Assembly (NCBI RefSeq): GCF_003019815.1
Contig: NZ_CP027774.1
Coordinates: forward strand, 930,001-994,000
DNA from: Variovorax sp. PMC12
GTDB lineage: Bacteria; Pseudomonadota; Gammaproteobacteria; Burkholderiales; Burkholderiaceae_C
Direction of reading: 5' to 3'
DNA length: 64,000 nt
The translations under genes and the position numbers were made by a program. The notes under the pieces were generated by a model. It did not search any database. It was not told the origin of the DNA and saw only the letters and a list, made by a program, of their open reading frames with translations. Shown here piece by piece: positions 61,953 through 64,000 of the stretch (positions within the stretch are counted from its first letter, which is position 1; each line of letters starts with the position of its first letter).

Positions 61953-64000
61953 CTAGCTCTGCTGCTTCTTCAGCAGCGCGATCGACAGGCCGAGAATGAC
62001 CGGCACGGCCGCCAGCATCGCCAGAAACTGGGGCACGAGGTCGGGCAGCGACAGCGCCTTGCCGAAGACACCGCGGCTGATCGTGAGAAAGTGCGCCGCC
62101 GGATAGATCCGGCCGACGAACGCCCCGATGCCCTCCAGCGAAGAGACCGGATCGAGCAGCCCGGCGAACTTGACGCACGGGACGATGGTGCCGATCAGCG
62201 TCACGAAGATCGCGGCGATCTGCGTTCGCGTGAACGTGGAGCACAGCAGGCCGAAGCCCGTGGAGAACGTCGTGAACACGAGCGCGCCGAGCGCGAGCGT
62301 GAAGAAGCTGCCCTTGATCGGCACGCCGAAGACCGTCACCGCGAGTGCGGACATCGTCAGGAAATTGAGCACCCCCAGCCCGATGTAGGGCAGCTGCTTG
62401 CCCAGCAGGAACTCGGCGCGCGTGACCGGCGTGACGTAGAGATTGACGATCGAGCCCAGCTCCTTCTCGCGCACGACGGAAAGCGCGGCGAGCATCGACG
62501 GGATCATCATCAGCAGCAGAGGGATGACGGCCGGCACCATCGCCGGCAGGCTGCGGACGTCGGGGTTGTAGCGAAAGCGGATCTCGATGGTGCTCGGCGC
62601 GCGCGCCCGCGTGCCGAGCCGGCGCTCGGCGACGCCGCTCAACCATGTCTGGTGCATGGCCTGCACGTAGCCGCGCACGGTTTCCGCGCGCGCGGGCATG
62701 GCGCCGTCGATCCACGCACCGATCTGCGCCGGGGTGCCGCGCTGCACGTCCCGCGAGAAGCCCGGCGGAATCTCGATGGCCAGCGCCAGCTCGCCGCTGC
62801 GCATGCGCTGGTCGAGCTGCGCGTAGTCGGTGATGGGTGGCTTCTCCACGAAGTAGCGCGATCCGGACAGGTCGAGCGCGTAGTTGCGGCTGAGCTCGCT
62901 CTGGTCGCGGTCGAGCACCGCATAGCTGAGGTTTTCGACGTCCAGGCTGATGCCGTAGCCGATGATGAACATGAGGATCACCGTGCCCAGGAGCGCCAGC
63001 GTGGCGCGCACCGGGTCGCGGCGCAGCTCCAGCGCCTCGCGCCGCGTGAAGCTCCAGGCGCGCGCGACGCTGAACCAGCGCGTGCCAGCCGCGTGGCTCG
63101 GACGGTCCGCCTTGCTCGCCGGGCTCGGCGCGGGTGCGGCGGCAACGGGCTCGCCAGCGCCCACGGCCTGCTGCAGTTGCGCGACGAAGGCCTGTTCCAG
63201 CGTGGCTTTGCCGCTGCGCTGCACGATGGCCGCCGGGCTGTCCGTCACCAGCACGCGGCCGGCGTGCATCAGCGAAATGCGGTCGCAGCGCGCGGCCTCG
63301 TTCATGAAGTGGGTCGATATGAAGATGGTGACCCCGTCCTTGCGCGCCAGGTCGATCATGAGGCGCCAGAACATGTCGCGCGCCACCGGGTCGACGCCGG
63401 AGGTCGGCTCGTCCAGGATCAGCATTTCCGGGCGATGCACCATCGCCACGGCCAGCGACAGCCGCTGGCGCATGCCCAGGGGCAGGCTGTCAGGCAGGCG
63501 GCCGAGCGCGTCCTCCAGCCCGAAGCGCGCGGCCAACTCCGCCACGCGTGCAGGCACGTCCGCCTCCGGCAACCGGAACAGGCGTGCGTGCAGCACGATG
63601 TTCTGCCGCACCGTGAGCTCGCCGTAGAGCGAGAACGATTGAGACATGTAGCCCACGCGGCGCCGCGCGTCGAGGTCGTCGGCCGAGACCTTTCGCCCGA
63701 ACAGCCGTGCCTCGCCCGCGCTAACGGGCAGCAGCCCGGTCAGCATCTTCATCGTGGTCGTCTTGCCGCAGCCATTCGAGCCGAGGAAGCCGAAGATTTC
63801 TCCGCGACGAATCCGGAAGTCGACGCGGTCCACCGCCACGAAGTCGCCAAAGCGCATCGAGAGGCCCTTCGCCTCGATGGCGACGTCGTCGCCGGCCGTG
63901 GCAGGCAACGCGGGCACCACCAGTTCGCGGGCATCGCCGCGCTTGCCCTCGGGCAGCAGCCTGATGAAGGCCTGCTCGAGGGATGCCGCGCCGGTGCGGG
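61953..64000 (-). CDS. RbbA/YhiH-type fused ABC ATPase-permease, N-terminus beyond the window
   Basis: The frame stays open to the right edge, so this is the C-terminal part (about 682 residues) of a longer protein. Translation upstream of the GTG at 63920 gives ASLEQAFIRLLPE, the normal end of an ABC domain; the same end, ATLEQAFVAQLQ, recurs after the ABC domain that is visible. The visible ATPase has GFLGSNGCGKTTTMKML, LPLGMRQRLSLAVAM and LILDEPTSGVD. A permease follows, with VREKELGSIVNLYVTPVTRA. The full gene therefore probably encodes two ABC domains plus a permease, as in RbbA. It is linked to the YhhJ-like gene by 8 nt. It likely exports a drug or lipid; ribosome association was reported for E. 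coli RbbA. Confidence 0.85.
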   Translation of the reverse strand, partial: RTGAASLEQAFIRLLPEGKRGDARELVVPALPATAGDDVAIEAKGLSMRFGDFVAVDRVDFRIRRGEIFGFLGSNGCGKTTTMKMLTGLLPVSAGEARLFGRKVSADDLDARRRVGYMSQSFSLYGELTVRQNIVLHARLFRLPEADVPARVAELAARFGLEDALGRLPDSLPLGMRQRLSLAVAMVHRPEMLILDEPTSGVDPVARDMFWRLMIDLARKDGVTIFISTHFMNEAARCDRISLMHAGRVLVTDSPAAIVQRSGKATLEQAFVAQLQQAVGAGEPVAAAPAPSPASKADRPSHAAGTRWFSVARAWSFTRREALELRRDPVRATLALLGTVILMFIIGYGISLDVENLSYAVLDRDQSELSRNYALDLSGSRYFVEKPPITDYAQLDQRMRSGELALAIEIPPGFSRDVQRGTPAQIGAWIDGAMPARAETVRGYVQAMHQTWLSGVAERRLGTRARAPSTIEIRFRYNPDVRSLPAMVPAVIPLLLMMIPSMLAALSVVREKELGSIVNLYVTPVTRAEFLLGKQLPYIGLGVLNFLTMSALAVTVFGVPIKGSFFTLALGALVFTTFSTGFGLLCSTFTRTQIAAIFVTLIGTIVPCVKFAGLLDPVSSLEGIGAFVGRIYPAAHFLTISRGVFGKALSLPDLVPQFLAMLAAVPVILGLSIALLKKQQS

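Overview
The window is GC-rich, densely coding bacterial chromosome. It carries six Bug-type (TctC-like) periplasmic solute-binding proteins, many LysR/GntR/IclR regulators, TRAP and peptide ABC uptake systems and two RND efflux pumps. This is typical of a metabolically versatile betaproteobacterium of the order Burkholderiales (Variovorax/Comamonadaceae-like, or Bordetella/Achromobacter-like). That placement is inferred from gene content only. No rRNA, tRNA, CRISPR array, insertion sequence or prophage was seen.

Region 1 (63-10862) is a CoA-dependent catabolic region. A class III CoA-transferase and a Bug protein on the + strand face a - strand set: two PPC/DUF296 proteins, an SDR, a thiolase-like protein, an acyl-CoA ligase, a TRAP uptake system (DctP plus a fused DctQM permease) and an alpha/beta hydrolase. 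Several of these genes overlap by 4 nt. A LysR gene (10983) diverges from the set. Region 2 (11984-17779) is a - strand operon of FAH-family hydrolase, Bug protein, AA_synth-family protein, quinone oxidoreductase and VOC dioxygenase-like protein. Next to it are a GntR/FCD regulator and a divergent FMN reductase. ATGCAT-centred palindromes, including three 18-bp units in phase, mark a probable GntR regulon. A membrane diguanylate cyclase (17954) follows.

Region 3 (19496-28887) holds an IclR regulator with a perfect inverted-repeat operator and a + strand run of four Bug proteins, two LigI-like amidohydrolases, an RraA-type aldolase, a D-2-hydroxyacid dehydrogenase and an SMP-30 lactonase. It looks like a lactone or carboxylate degradation pathway with a duplicated binding-protein/hydrolase module. 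A lipoprotein joining a PAP2 phosphatase domain to autotransporter-type beta-strand repeats follows.

Region 4 (31145-46112) contains two tripartite RND pumps. The first is under a divergent TetR regulator. The second is next to a divergent two-component system. An SGNH-hydrolase lipoprotein lies between them. Region 5 (46149-56662) is a - strand cluster of CMD/AhpD fusion protein, BAAT-type thioesterase, complete Dpp-like ABC transporter, flavin-dependent monooxygenase-like protein and LysR.

Region 6 (56771-64000) starts with a small toxin-antitoxin pair in which a Phd/YefM-type DNA-binding domain carries a CcdA-like tail and precedes a CcdB toxin. It continues with an FtsH paralogue plus a small membrane protein, a histidine-kinase-like ATPase without a visible phospho-acceptor histidine, and an ABC-2 exporter (YhhJ/RbbA type) whose ATPase gene runs off the right edge.

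No single large unknown system stands out. The strongest candidates for something new are the Phd-CcdA/CcdB module, the phased GntR operator array, the tandem PPC proteins beside an unpaired thiolase, and the PAP2/beta-strand lipoprotein.
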